Shown piece after piece: positions 1-8,558 of a DNA stretch of 64,000 nt (within the stretch, counting starts at the first letter, position 1; every line of letters begins with the position of its first letter). The notes under the pieces were generated by a model. It saw only the letters and a list, made by a program, of their open reading frames with translations, was not told where the DNA came from and did not search any database. The position numbers and the translations under genes were made by a program. The stretch covers positions 62,001 through 126,000 of the forward strand of contig JAGZEG010000001.1 of the NCBI GenBank assembly GCA_018368455.1, read 5' to 3'. This DNA is from Coriobacteriia bacterium (GTDB lineage Bacteria > Actinomycetota > Coriobacteriia > Coriobacteriales > UMGS124).

Positions 1-936
1 GAAGTCAGGCGTGGTGACAAAGTACGGACACCCAAACGTCGTGTCCATATAGGCGAGCTCGCCACCGATCTTTGCGCCCATGCGTTGCCCATCGCCCGTA
101 TTCGTGACCATGCCGTTGGACCGCATATAGGGGAAGGGCAGATACAGCTTCCGCATTTTTTCGCTGTACTCAAAGCCACCCGTGCCCAGAATTACGGCGC
201 GCGCCTTGACGCGTGTCCCGTCTGACAGGATCACGCCTATGACGACGCCTGCATCGTCGGTTACCAGGTCGTTGACGGAGACGCCCATCACGAGCTCGAC
301 GTTATCGTGGGACTCCAGGTACTCCTGGTATGCCGGCCACTGCTTCGGCGCGGAGAGTTGATTGCCCTCCTTATCGAACGGATACCAGCTGCCGTGCCCA
401 AACGCGTTGGGCAACGACGCCTCGTACAGCTCGTAATAGTCGCCAAATGCCTGGTTGATGTGTCCCCAGCGATCCCAGTCGAATGTATCGACAACGAAGT
501 GGGCGAACTCGTTGCAGGTATCGACGAAGGAGGCCTGGACGTTTTCGTCCATGCGTCCGTCGCCAACGCCCCTCATGTACTCAAGCACGCTGTCACGTGT
601 GTCGGAGATGCCTTCCGACTCGCCGTAGTCAAGCATCGCAAGCGCATAGCCGCCGCCAGAGACACCCGAGGTGCCGCCGAAGATGGAGTCGCTCTTCTCT
701 ACCACCAGGACGGATGTCGCGCCAAACTCTGCGCATGCGATGGCGGCGTGGACGGCCGTGCCCGTTCCGGCGACGATTACCTCAACTTCTTTGTCCCATG
801 TCTCATCTTCTGTGGTTGCCTCGCTTGCCTGAGCAATTACGCCGCATGTTGATGCCGCGGTGGCCATGCTGACGAGCGCGGCTCCCTTGAGGGCGTCCCT
901 TCTGGTGAGTGACGCATTGCTGCTGGGAGTTACCAT
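1..936 (-). CDS. Tat-exported FAD-dependent reductase, flavocytochrome c/fumarate reductase family (3' part beyond window)
   Basis: This reading frame is open for 312 codons from ATG at 936 to the window edge, so the C-terminal part is missing. The N-terminus has a twin-arginine motif (TRRDALKG) followed by a short hydrophobic stretch, which indicates Tat export of a folded flavoprotein. A dinucleotide-binding stretch (VIVAGTGTAVHAAIA) leads to VVEKSDSIFGGTSGVSGGG, the FAD-binding_2 pattern of fumarate, urocanate and related soluble flavin reductases. In this family, exported flavoproteins reduce an enoate-type substrate with electrons from a heme protein or quinol. The substrate cannot be told from the sequence, and the catalytic region is outside the window. 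A GAAGGGGG ribosome-binding site precedes the ATG. The gene is divergent from a LysR gene, which probably controls it. Confidence 0.88.
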   Translation of the reverse strand, partial: MVTPSSNASLTRRDALKGAALVSMATAASTCGVIAQASEATTEDETWDKEVEVIVAGTGTAVHAAIACAEFGATSVLVVEKSDSIFGGTSGVSGGGYALAMLDYGESEGISDTRDSVLEYMRGVGDGRMDENVQASFVDTCNEFAHFVVDTFDWDRWGHINQAFGDYYELYEASLPNAFGHGSWYPFDKEGNQLSAPKQWPAYQEYLESHDNVELVMGVSVNDLVTDDAGVVIGVILSDGTRVKARAVILGTGGFEYSEKMRKLYLPFPYMRSNGMVTNTGDGQRMGAKIGGELAYMDTTFGCPYFVTTPDF

Positions 937-1003
937 GCGAATCCCCCTTCTCGCTCCGGATATACAGCGTGCTGCCGTGCCCCTTGCGCGGCATGTCCAG
1001 GCG

Positions 1004-1044
1004 AGAATAACGCGATGCCCGGTTATCGCGGTAATACGTATACT
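1004..1044. promoter_or_regulatory. Divergent promoter/operator between flavoreductase and LysR gene
   Basis: A perfect 5-bp inverted repeat, ATAAC (1007-1011) and GTTAT (1022-1026) with 10 bp between, overlaps an imperfect palindrome TTATCGCGGTAA (1023-1034). It lies between a minus-strand -10-like TATTCT (1004-1009) and a plus-strand -10-like TATACT (1039-1044). This position and size suit a LysR operator serving both divergent genes. No good -35 was found for either direction. Confidence 0.45.
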
Positions 1045-1117
1045 GTCGATGTAGCATAAGCTTTTCGATATGGCGTCCTTGGACAACGAGAGGCGTTCGG
1101 ATGCCAAGGGGGAAGAC

Positions 1118-2038
1118 ATGAAGATCGAGCAGCTTAAGGACTACATCGTCGTTGCGAAGAGACGGAATATCACGCGATCCGCTGCTGAGCTGCATACGTC
1201 GCAGCCATCGTTGAGCATGCGCATTTCGTCGATCGAGAAGGAGATTGGCTGCCCGTTGTTCGAGCGCTCGAATAATGGTCTTGAGCTTAACGAGTCGGGT
1301 CGCGTGTTTCTTGACCATGCCCAGAGACTTGTCACCCTATACGAAGAAGGAGTACGGAAAGCGCGTCTCGCCCGGGGAGTGGAAACGGTCAGGATTGCTG
1401 TTGATCTTTCGACGGACCTTGCTCGGGCTCTGCCGAGTTCTGCTGAGATGCCTTTTAGGATAATAGAGCTCGACATTAACTCGCCTGCCGTTGACGCGGT
1501 TGCGTTGGGCCAGATCGACTTGGCCGTTGAATCGGACTATTCATGCATACCTGTCCTCTGCGACGAAGCGAGTAGATTGGGCATTACGTATCTTCCTGTG
1601 GGTCAAGGATCCAACTTCCTTGCAATGATGCGAAGTCATCCACTTGCCGAAAAAAGTGAACTCAGGCGTGCTGACCTCGACGGACAGACAGTTGTTGTCA
1701 ACAGTGGAATGCACCTCGATCGATGGTCTAAAGCGATCCAGCATATTATTGGCCCAGAGATACGCTTGAAGTTTCGTCTTAACCAAGTCGGGAGTTATGG
1801 CGATGCCGCCCTTGCGGACTTTGGAGATGCCATCTATATCTGCGGTTCGAGCTCGTCTCGCCCCGTCCTCGAACGTAGGGAGGACGTGGTCGTTTTCGAT
1901 GCACTCGATGGCAGGCCCATTATGTTTCCGACGGCGCTGGTGTGTCGTGCGGCCGATCTTGAGGATGACGGGGGAGCGGTGGGCCGCTTTGCGCGGGCGT
2001 TCGTGGACGGGACGGCTCGTGTTGGGAAGACGTCTTAG
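1118..2038 (+). CDS. LysR-family transcriptional regulator
   Basis: The 306-aa product starts with the LysR winged helix-turn-helix (residues about 3-60: QLKDYIVVAKRRNITRSAAE, then SQPSLSMRISSIEKEIG). An effector-binding domain of about 220 residues follows, divergent in sequence. I chose ATG 1118 because GGGGGAAG lies just upstream and the HTH begins directly after it; an in-frame ATG at 1070 would add 16 residues with no family counterpart. It is divergent from the flavoreductase gene, the usual arrangement for a LysR protein and its target, so it may sense the reductase substrate. The ligand is unknown. The gene ends 20 bp from the convergent dinB. Confidence 0.9.
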   Translation: MKIEQLKDYIVVAKRRNITRSAAELHTSQPSLSMRISSIEKEIGCPLFERSNNGLELNESGRVFLDHAQRLVTLYEEGVRKARLARGVETVRIAVDLSTDLARALPSSAEMPFRIIELDINSPAVDAVALGQIDLAVESDYSCIPVLCDEASRLGITYLPVGQGSNFLAMMRSHPLAEKSELRRADLDGQTVVVNSGMHLDRWSKAIQHIIGPEIRLKFRLNQVGSYGDAALADFGDAIYICGSSSSRPVLERREDVVVFDALDGRPIMFPTALVCRAADLEDDGGAVGRFARAFVDGTARVGKTS

Positions 2039-2057
2039 GCGTGAAGCCCCTTTCTCG

Positions 2058-3323
2058 TTACGCGTCGTCCTTGTGCTGGGGCGCCGTATTGGACACGCGT
2101 TCGCGAAAGCGCAGCTCGCTGCCGTACATGAGCGCCGCGTCCCCGAAGCGCTCGCGCAGGCTGTCCGTCGCGCGGGCCAGGGCGTCGCTGCGCTGTCGGG
2201 CGCCTTCCTGGGCCTCCACGTCGTCGAACAGGCTGGGCTGCACCGTGTCGTGTGCCTCGAACTGCGAGACTCCCACGCCCATGAGGCGTATGGGCATGCC
2301 GGGGGCCCACAGCCCGGGCAGCAGAGAGCGGGCACAGCTCGCGATGACGTGCTCATCGTCGGTCAGCCCCGTGACGCCGTGGCGGGCCGTGCGCGACTCG
2401 CCGACGCGGTAGGTCACCTTGAGCGTTACGACGTGGCCGCGCAGCCCCTTGCGGCGTAGCCTGCGGGCCACGACGGAGCTCAGGTAGCTGATGGCAGCGC
2501 TGATGTCGCCCTCGTCGGTGAGGTCTTCGGAAAACGTGCGTTCGTTGGAGACGGACTTCACGTCGTCGGGCGCCGCTCGCTCTGCGACGTGCGAGACCTC
2601 TCGTCCCGATGCGCGCACGACGAGGCGCGGGCCGAGCACGCCCAGGCGGGACTCGAGCTCGTGCGGGTCGGCGGCGGCGAGCTGGCCCAGCGTGTGGATG
2701 CCGAGCTTTGCGAGCGTTGCCTCCGTGCTCGGCCCGACGCCGCTCATGGCGCGCACGCTCATCGGTGCGAGAAACGCCGCCTCTGTGCCGGGGTAGACGA
2801 CGGTGATGCCGTTGGGCTTGTTGCGCTCCGAGGCGATCTTGGCGCATGTCTTGTTCGTGGACAGCCCGACGGAGCACGTGACGCCCAGCTCGGCGACGCG
2901 CGAGCACACGCGGCGCACTATGTCCACGGGACCTTCTCCTGCGAAGCGTCCCGGCGTCACGTCAAAGAACGCCTCGTCGATGGAGACCTGCTCGACATAG
3001 GGGGTCTCGTCCCCCAATATAGCCATGACGCGGGCAGACATCTCTCGGTAGCGGTCGAAGTGGCCATTCGTCCAGATGGCGTCGGGGCACAGGCGGCGCG
3101 CCTGGGCGGAGGGCATGGCGGAGTGGACGCCGAACCGGCGCGCCTCGTAGGAGGCGGTCGACACGACGCCGCGCCGCTCAGCGTCACCGCCCACGATGAC
3201 GGGCTTGCCTCGCCACTCGGGATGGTCGAGCTGTTCGACCGAGGCAAAGAACGCATCGAGGTCGAGCAGGCCCACGGCGGGCCCGACCCATTGGCCGCTC
3301 TCTATGTGATGCGTCTCATCCAT
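2058..3323 (-). CDS. dinB: DNA polymerase IV (Y-family translesion polymerase)
   Basis: The 421-aa protein has the Y-family catalytic motifs LLDLDAFFASVE near the start and SIDEAFFDV around residue 105, a helix-hairpin-helix region (MSGVGPSTEATLAKLGI), the little-finger domain, and a QPSLFDD motif near the C-terminus that fits a beta-clamp binding peptide. It performs error-prone synthesis across lesions. A GTG at 3341 would add six residues, but it sits inside a LexA-like box and upstream of the -10 element; ATG 3323 is preferred and would give a leaderless transcript. The gene is 49 nt from the end of the upstream kinase gene but seems to have its own SOS promoter. Confidence 0.94.
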   Translation of the reverse strand: MDETHHIESGQWVGPAVGLLDLDAFFASVEQLDHPEWRGKPVIVGGDAERRGVVSTASYEARRFGVHSAMPSAQARRLCPDAIWTNGHFDRYREMSARVMAILGDETPYVEQVSIDEAFFDVTPGRFAGEGPVDIVRRVCSRVAELGVTCSVGLSTNKTCAKIASERNKPNGITVVYPGTEAAFLAPMSVRAMSGVGPSTEATLAKLGIHTLGQLAAADPHELESRLGVLGPRLVVRASGREVSHVAERAAPDDVKSVSNERTFSEDLTDEGDISAAISYLSSVVARRLRRKGLRGHVVTLKVTYRVGESRTARHGVTGLTDDEHVIASCARSLLPGLWAPGMPIRLMGVGVSQFEAHDTVQPSLFDDVEAQEGARQRSDALARATDSLRERFGDAALMYGSELRFRERVSNTAPQHKDDA

Positions 3324-3329
3324 ACTGGC

Positions 3330-3348
3330 AGTATAGTACACGTGTTCG
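3330..3348 (-). promoter_or_regulatory. LexA (SOS) box overlapping a leaderless dinB promoter
   Basis: On the minus strand CGAACACGTGTAC (3336-3348) matches the Gram-positive/actinobacterial LexA consensus CGAAC-N4-GTTC with one mismatch. It abuts a -10 hexamer TATACT (3330-3335). The -10 ends 6 nt before ATG 3323, so transcription would start at or next to the A of the ATG. No Shine-Dalgarno sequence is visible. Confidence 0.6.
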
Positions 3349-3372
3349 TGTTGTGGGCGCGAACCGCCGGAT

Positions 3373-4647
3373 CTAGAACGTGACGGTGAACGTCGTGCCC
3401 TCTCCCTCGGCGCTCGCCACTGCTATGCGCGCTCCGTGGCTCTCCGCGATGCTCTTGGCGATGGCGAGGCCCAGCCCGTAGCCGCCGCCGGCCTGGTGCG
3501 TGCGCGCTGCGTCCGAGCGCCAGAAGCGGTCGAACACGTGGGGCAACTCTTCTTTGGGGATGGCAGGCCCCGTGTTGTGCACGCTGAGCACGGGCCTGCC
3601 CTTGTGGCTCGCGGCGAGCTTGACGTCGACGGTGCCCCCCATTCCCGCGTACTTCACGGCGTTGTCGATGAGCGTCTTGACGAGCCGCTCGAGCGATGCT
3701 TTGTCTCCGCGCACGACGAGCTTGGGCGCGACGCTCTCCTTTACCTCGACGCCAGCCTCGAACGCCACGGCGTCAAAGGCGAGCGAGGCTTGGGCCACGA
3801 GCGCTGACAGGTCGACGTCTGCCAGGTCGAGCTTTGCCCGAGCTCCGCTGTCCTCGTCGCGCGCGAGCGTCAGCATGTCCTCGATGAGACCGCGCATGCG
3901 CGTCGCCTCGGCGGATGTTCCCTCGACCCAGCGCATCTGCTGGCCCACGGTCTGCTCGGGATGTGCACGCAGGATGTCGTTGTTCGCGATGATGACGGTG
4001 AGCGGCGTCTTAAGCTCGTGTGATGCGTCTGCCACGAAGCGGCGCTGCTGCTCCCACGTGCGCTCGACGGGGCGTGTCGCGAAGCGGGCCAGCAGCGTGC
4101 TCGCCAGCAGCAGCACGGCGAGCACAACAAGGCAGACGCAACCCGTGAGCTCCGCAGTTGTCGTGATCTGCCTGTTAAACTGAGTCGCGTCCGTGAAGGC
4201 GAGCATCGTGTCGCCCAGCTCGGTCTTGCGCATGTAAAACACGCCGAAGTCCTTGAGCTGGCCCTCGTCGTCCTCCGCCGTGAGCGCCTGCGCTATGGCG
4301 GCGTCGCGGATGTTCTCGTTCATCGTGACAAGGTCCTCGTTGGAGTCGATGATGTCGCCGGACGAGGAGTCCACGAGGAAGACGGCGGTGATGGGCAGCG
4401 TCGTGCCTGAGCTGTCGACGATCTCCTGCGTCGCCGAGCCGGAGCGCGCGTAGGGGTGGCGGCTGCCGACGCTCAGCACGAGCACGTCCTCGGGGCCGTT
4501 CGTCGTGGCGCGCTTCAGGGCCGTGTGGATGTCCTGGTACTCCGTGTGCCACACGAAGGCGAGCACAACGAGGAACGCAACGATGGTCACGAGGCCGACG
4601 AGCGACATCGTGATAAGGACGATCTTGCGACGCAGCCGCTTCAACAT
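3373..4647 (-). CDS. Sensor histidine kinase (OmpR-partner type, HAMP-less)
   Basis: The 424-aa kinase has an N-terminal membrane helix (residues about 8-32), an extracytoplasmic sensor region of about 120 residues, a second helix (around LVVLAVLLLASTLL), a HisKA box DASHELKTPLT, and an HATPase_c domain with N-box LIDNAVKY and G-boxes (FDRFWRSD and GGYGLGLAI). It is expected to autophosphorylate on the H-box histidine and pass phosphate to the regulator encoded 82 bp upstream. The stimulus is unknown. The region after the second helix is short, and no separate HAMP domain is obvious. Confidence 0.9.
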   Translation of the reverse strand: MLKRLRRKIVLITMSLVGLVTIVAFLVVLAFVWHTEYQDIHTALKRATTNGPEDVLVLSVGSRHPYARSGSATQEIVDSSGTTLPITAVFLVDSSSGDIIDSNEDLVTMNENIRDAAIAQALTAEDDEGQLKDFGVFYMRKTELGDTMLAFTDATQFNRQITTTAELTGCVCLVVLAVLLLASTLLARFATRPVERTWEQQRRFVADASHELKTPLTVIIANNDILRAHPEQTVGQQMRWVEGTSAEATRMRGLIEDMLTLARDEDSGARAKLDLADVDLSALVAQASLAFDAVAFEAGVEVKESVAPKLVVRGDKASLERLVKTLIDNAVKYAGMGGTVDVKLAASHKGRPVLSVHNTGPAIPKEELPHVFDRFWRSDAARTHQAGGGYGLGLAIAKSIAESHGARIAVASAEGEGTTFTVTF

Positions 4648-4728
4648 GGGCGTGCCCCCTGCGCTTCTCGGCGAGCCTCTCCGGGCGCGCCTGCCGTGGT
4701 ATGCCGCCGTGTGCGCCTGCCTGGCACC

Positions 4729-5424
4729 TTATGCGAAGTCGGGAGCCTGCGCATCGGGCGTGTCGAGCCGGTAGCCTAGCATGCGGATGGTGCGGATGGA
4801 GACCGTCGAGCCGAGAAGCGACAGCTTCTTGCGCAGGAAGGAGATGTAGGCCTCCACGTTGTTGGCGCCGGCGTCACCCTGCGTGCCCCAGACGCGGGTG
4901 AGCAGCGTCGACTTCGCCAGCGTCGTCTGCGGGTTGCTCATGAGGAGCTTCATGACCTCGCTCTCGCGCCACGACAGGTGCACGCTGTTCGACCCGCACG
5001 ACAGGTTCATGTCGGACAGGTCGAGCGTCAGGTCGCCGAAGCTCAGCGTGTTCAGCACGACGTCGCCCGTCCGCCGAGACAGCGCGCGTAGGCGGGCGAG
5101 AAGCTCCTCGGGGTTGAACGGCTTTGTCATGTAGTCGTCGGCGCCACAGTCCAGGCCGTCGACCTTGTCCTTGACCTCGCTGCGCGCCGTCAGCATGAGG
5201 ATGGGCGTCGAGACGCTCTGCGCGCGCAGCTTGCGAGCGACCTCGAATCCGTCCATCTCGGGCAGCATGACGTCGAGCACGATGACGTCGTACATGCCCG
5301 TCTTGCCGTAGTCAAAGCCCTGACGCCCGTCGTTTACGACGTCGACGCCCCAGTGCTGTTCGCGCATGATGTGCGCGAGGGCTTCGGCCAGGTTGTTCTC
5401 GTCTTCGACAACTAGTACGTTCAT
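4729..5424 (-). CDS. OmpR-family response regulator
   Basis: The 231-aa protein has a receiver domain (MNVLVVEDENN, phospho-acceptor aspartate in VIVLDVMLPEMDG, conserved lysine in MTKPFNPEEL) and a C-terminal winged-helix DNA-binding domain (LSWRESEVMKLLMSNP to TIRMLGYRLD). Start ATG 5424 follows a GAAGGGA site; an upstream in-frame ATG at 5454 lacks one. It forms a two-component pair with the kinase downstream. The pair is transcribed away from the ribosomal-protein operon, leaving a 279-bp divergent spacer. Target genes cannot be assigned. Confidence 0.92.
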   Translation of the reverse strand: MNVLVVEDENNLAEALAHIMREQHWGVDVVNDGRQGFDYGKTGMYDVIVLDVMLPEMDGFEVARKLRAQSVSTPILMLTARSEVKDKVDGLDCGADDYMTKPFNPEELLARLRALSRRTGDVVLNTLSFGDLTLDLSDMNLSCGSNSVHLSWRESEVMKLLMSNPQTTLAKSTLLTRVWGTQGDAGANNVEAYISFLRKKLSLLGSTVSIRTIRMLGYRLDTPDAQAPDFA

Positions 5425-5668
5425 GACGGTCCCTTCTCTCGCGCGTCGCGCCACTTGGGGTCGGCCTGGGCACTACGATCCATGCGCGGTATGCTACGAG
5501 GTCGCTCTGAAGTCGTCCTGAAAGTGAAGCGCGACGTCCCGATTCTCCCGGGCTCTCCACAACACGGCGCCCTGTCGGGAGCGATTCCACGTAATTCGTG
5601 AGCATGAAATCATCACGCTGTACGGTCGCGTAATGAGGTATCATGCTTTCTCGCTGTATATCGTCCCA

Positions 5669-5682
5669 CGGGCTTCGGCCCG
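5669..5682 (+). promoter_or_regulatory. UUCG-tetraloop hairpin in the rpsP leader
   Basis: CGGGC-TTCG-GCCCG forms a 5-bp stem closed by a C(UUCG)G tetraloop, an exceptionally stable hairpin. It lies about 10 nt upstream of the AAGGAG Shine-Dalgarno of rpsP. It may affect leader stability or translation; a specific ligand is not suggested. Confidence 0.4.
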
Positions 5683-5703
5683 ACGTGTACCAAGGAGCTT
5701 TCA

Positions 5704-6027
5704 TTGTCTGTCAAGATTCGCCTCGCGCGCCACGGTTCCAAGAAGAACCCCTACTACCGCATCGTCGTTGCTGACGGCCGCGTCCAGCGCGACGGCCGTG
5801 CGATCGAGGAGGTCGGCCGCTACAACCCCATGGTCGAGCCCTCGATGGTGAAGATGGATCTCGAGAAGATCGACGCCTGGATCGCCAAGGGCGCCCAGCC
5901 CACCGATACGGTCGCTCGCCTCATCAAGGAGTTCCGCGAGCCGAAGCCTGCGGTCGAGAAGCCCAAGAAGATGAGCAAGAAGGCTGCCGCCAAGGCCGCT
6001 GCCGCCGCTGCTGAGGCTGCCGAGTAA
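5704..6027 (+). CDS. rpsP: 30S ribosomal protein bS16
   Basis: The 107-aa product begins with the S16 signature VKIRLARHGSKKNPYYRIVV and continues with IEEVGRYNPM. The C-terminus carries a Lys/Ala-rich tail (KKAAAKAAAAAAEAAE) beyond the usual 80-90 residues, a common GC-rich-genome feature. Translation starts at TTG 5704, set by AAGGAG 7 nt upstream; no ATG is available at the conserved N-terminus. It heads the rpsP-khpA-rimM-trmD ribosome/tRNA maturation operon. Confidence 0.97.
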   Translation: MSVKIRLARHGSKKNPYYRIVVADGRVQRDGRAIEEVGRYNPMVEPSMVKMDLEKIDAWIAKGAQPTDTVARLIKEFREPKPAVEKPKKMSKKAAAKAAAAAAEAAE

Positions 6028-6029
6028 CC

Positions 6030-6338
6030 ATGGCTGACGCAGAGGTTCTCGACGAGGACGTCGACGTCGACGCCGACGACGGTGAGCAGGAGCTTCCCAG
6101 CGATCGTGTCGCCGATCTGGTCGAGTATCTCGTCGTCTCTCTTGCCAGTGATCCCGACGCCATCTCCATCGAGGTGACGGATGGTCCCGAGTCCTCGCTC
6201 ATCGAGGTGCACGTTGCCTCTGATGACGTGGGACGCGTTATCGGGCGCCATGGGCGTGTCATCAAGGCCGTGCGCACGCTCGCACGTGCCTGTGGCGCAC
6301 GTCAGAACATCTCCGTTGACGTGGAGGTTGTGGAGTAA
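6030..6338 (+). CDS. khpA: KH-domain RNA-binding protein KhpA
   Basis: The 102-aa protein has an acidic N-terminal extension (about 25 residues rich in Asp/Glu) and one KH domain with the GxxG loop in VGRVIGRHGRVIKAVRTLAR. KhpA, usually with KhpB/Jag, is a small RNA-binding protein linked to cell division and ribosome-related RNA metabolism. Its place between rpsP and rimM is widely conserved in Firmicutes and Actinobacteria. It starts 2 nt after the rpsP stop. Confidence 0.93.
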   Translation: MADAEVLDEDVDVDADDGEQELPSDRVADLVEYLVVSLASDPDAISIEVTDGPESSLIEVHVASDDVGRVIGRHGRVIKAVRTLARACGARQNISVDVEVVE

Positions 6339-6341
6339 CTC

Positions 6342-6884
6342 ATGCCTACGAATGCCGTGACGCCCTACATCAACGTCGCGCGCATCGTTCGGGCCCATGG
6401 TAAGAAGGGGGAGGTCGTCGTAGCTCCGCTCGACGGCCTCCCTTTCTGTCTTGAGCCCGGTATGCGCGTCTGCCTGACGCCGCCCGATCTCGAGGGCGAG
6501 CGCTTCCGTACCGTCTTGAGCGTCAACGACCGCGGACCGGCGGACCTCATCGCGTTCTCCGGCGTGGCATCGATATCCGACGCGGAGGCCCTCGTCGGCA
6601 AGCTCGTGCTCGCTTCTCGTGCCGACGTGCCCGACGTCGTGCGCGAGCAGTCCGTGCTATCGTGCGTCGGACGCTCTCTCGTCGACACGCGCCATGGCGA
6701 CATCGGCGTCGTCGAGGAGGTTATGCAGCTTCCCGCCAACGACGTCTGGCGCGTTGAGGGCCCGTTTGGCGAGCTCCTTGTTCCCGTCATCCCCGACGTC
6801 GTCGACGAGGACGCCATCCCTGCCCACGGGCCCATCGAGGTTCACCTGCTCGATGGTATCGTCCCTGACGAGGCGCAGCGGTGA
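6342..6884 (+). CDS. rimM: 16S rRNA processing protein RimM
   Basis: The 180-aa protein matches RimM in length. The N-terminal barrel has the usual opening (INVARIVRAHGKKGEVVVAPL) and a C-terminal PRC-barrel includes VEEVMQLPANDVWRVEG and the closing VIPDVVDEDAIP. RimM binds uS19 during maturation of the 30S head. The stop overlaps the GTG start of trmD (GTGA), pointing to translational coupling. Confidence 0.95.
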   Translation: MPTNAVTPYINVARIVRAHGKKGEVVVAPLDGLPFCLEPGMRVCLTPPDLEGERFRTVLSVNDRGPADLIAFSGVASISDAEALVGKLVLASRADVPDVVREQSVLSCVGRSLVDTRHGDIGVVEEVMQLPANDVWRVEGPFGELLVPVIPDVVDEDAIPAHGPIEVHLLDGIVPDEAQR

Positions 6885-7768
6885 GCGCTCCGCTGAGGCT
6901 CGAGGCGCTCACGGTGTTTCCCGAGATGTTCGAGCCCATCATGTCGACGTCCATCATGGGGCGTGCGCGCCGCGCGGGCCTCTTCGAGTTCGCGGCGCAC
7001 GACCTGCGCGACTGGACGCACGATCGCCACCGCACCGTCGACGACGCACCGTTCGGCGGCGGCCAGGGCATGCTCATGAAGTGTGAGCCCATCTACGAGG
7101 CCCTTGACGAGCTGTGCCCGCCCGACGACCCGGCATGCGTCGTGTTCTTCACTCCGACGGGCGAGCCGTTCTCGCAGGCTATGGCTGCCGAGCTGTCGCA
7201 GGAGCGCCGACTTCTCTTCGTGTGTGGCCACTACGAGGGTATGGATGAGCGCGTGTATGCCCGGGCGACGCGCTGCGTCTCCCTGGGAGACTACGTGCTC
7301 ACGGGCGGGGAACTCGCGGCGCTCGTTGTGTGCGACGCCGTCGTGCGTCTGCTGCCCGGAGCCCTTGGCGACGAGATGAGCGCGGCGGACGAGTCGTTCT
7401 CTGACGACGGCCTGCTCGAGTACGCGCAGTACACCCGTCCTGCCAACTTCCGGGGTATGGGCGTCCCCGACGTGCTGCTGTCGGGCAACCACGCGCTTAT
7501 CGCGCTGTGGCGGCGCGCCGATGCCATCGTTCGCACGTGCGAGCGCCGCCCCGATCTCATCCCCAGCGCACGTCTCACGCAGCGCGAACGCGAGGTCGCC
7601 GATCTTGTCGCCGCTCGCATCGCTTCCGACGACGTTGCCGATCTCGTGCCGTTTGCGTTTGCCGAACTTCAGAGGAAGCCGAAGCGCCGCCGGTCTCCGC
7701 GGGGCAAGCTGGCCTACAATGGGAAGACTGATACGCCCACTGCCCAGGAGGCCCTGCCCCATGACTGA
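6881..7768 (+). CDS. trmD: tRNA (guanine-37-N1)-methyltransferase
   Basis: The 295-aa protein has TrmD hallmarks: LTVFPEMFEPIM, DDAPFGGGQGM, VCGHYEGMDERV and the trefoil-knot SAM site SLGDYVLTGGELAAL. It methylates G37 of tRNAs reading CNN codons, preventing +1 frameshifting. It is about 45 residues longer than the typical enzyme because of a basic C-terminal tail (QRKPKRRRS and onward). GTG 6881 overlaps the rimM stop; the 3' end overlaps lepB by 8 bp. Confidence 0.95.
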   Translation: MSAPLRLEALTVFPEMFEPIMSTSIMGRARRAGLFEFAAHDLRDWTHDRHRTVDDAPFGGGQGMLMKCEPIYEALDELCPPDDPACVVFFTPTGEPFSQAMAAELSQERRLLFVCGHYEGMDERVYARATRCVSLGDYVLTGGELAALVVCDAVVRLLPGALGDEMSAADESFSDDGLLEYAQYTRPANFRGMGVPDVLLSGNHALIALWRRADAIVRTCERRPDLIPSARLTQREREVADLVAARIASDDVADLVPFAFAELQRKPKRRRSPRGKLAYNGKTDTPTAQEALPHD

Positions 7769-8558
7769 TGAAGATATGACGCGCGCGTCGCGGCCCGGCG
7801 AGACGGCTGACGCTCCGGCGCCGCAGGCAAGCGCCGACGCTTCCGTAGCGCAGGCGGGGGAGAGCGGCCCAGAGGGACAGGGCGAGCCCCAGCGCAGGGG
7901 AGGCTTCTTGGCCGGCGTCGGCGAGTTCGTCATCGCGTTTGCCATCATGGCCTTGGCCATCTGGCTCATGCGCCTCTTCATCATCGAGCCGTTCACCATT
8001 CCCACGCGCTCCATGGTGCCGACGATCGTGCCGGACGACTCCGTCTATGCCGAAAAGATCTCCATCAAGGCCGCCGACTTTAACCCAACGCCGGGCCAGG
8101 TCTACACGTTCATCAACCCCGAAGACCCCTCCGAGACGCTCATCAAGCGTGTCATCGCCACGGAAGGCCAGGTCGTCGATCTGCGCGACGGTTATGTCTA
8201 CGTCGACGGCGTCAAGCTCGACGAGCCTTACACCCACGGACAGAAGTCCGAGGCGATGCGTTCGACGGCCGGCGTCACCTATCCCTATACCGTGCCCGAG
8301 GACTGCTTCTGGGCCATGGGCGACAACCGTGGTAACTCGGGCGACTCGCGCGTGTTCGGCGCCGTGCCTGTCGACAACATCACGGGCCACGCCGTGTTCC
8401 GCTACTGGCCCATCGTGCGCTTCGGGGATCCGCAGACGATCGACCTCGGCTGGTTCTCGTTCGAGGCGCGCCCGCTCATCGTGAACCTCGGCCCGCTCGA
8501 CTACACGTCGGCCGAGGACAACCCCCAGAAGTCCCTGGGCTCGGGCGACGCCTCGTAG
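7761..8558 (+). CDS. lepB: Signal peptidase I
   Basis: The 265-aa protein has a disordered N-terminal cytoplasmic segment of about 50 residues, one membrane helix (FVIAFAIMALAIWLMRLFII), and the S26 catalytic dyad: Ser84 in PTRSMVPTI and Lys129 in LIKRVIATEGQ. The box GDNRGNSGDSR is also present. It cleaves Sec and Tat signal peptides at the outer face of the membrane. ATG 7761 follows AGGAGG at 7746-7751. It would process the exported proteins of the 38-44 kb island. Confidence 0.95.
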   Translation: MTDEDMTRASRPGETADAPAPQASADASVAQAGESGPEGQGEPQRRGGFLAGVGEFVIAFAIMALAIWLMRLFIIEPFTIPTRSMVPTIVPDDSVYAEKISIKAADFNPTPGQVYTFINPEDPSETLIKRVIATEGQVVDLRDGYVYVDGVKLDEPYTHGQKSEAMRSTAGVTYPYTVPEDCFWAMGDNRGNSGDSRVFGAVPVDNITGHAVFRYWPIVRFGDPQTIDLGWFSFEARPLIVNLGPLDYTSAEDNPQKSLGSGDAS

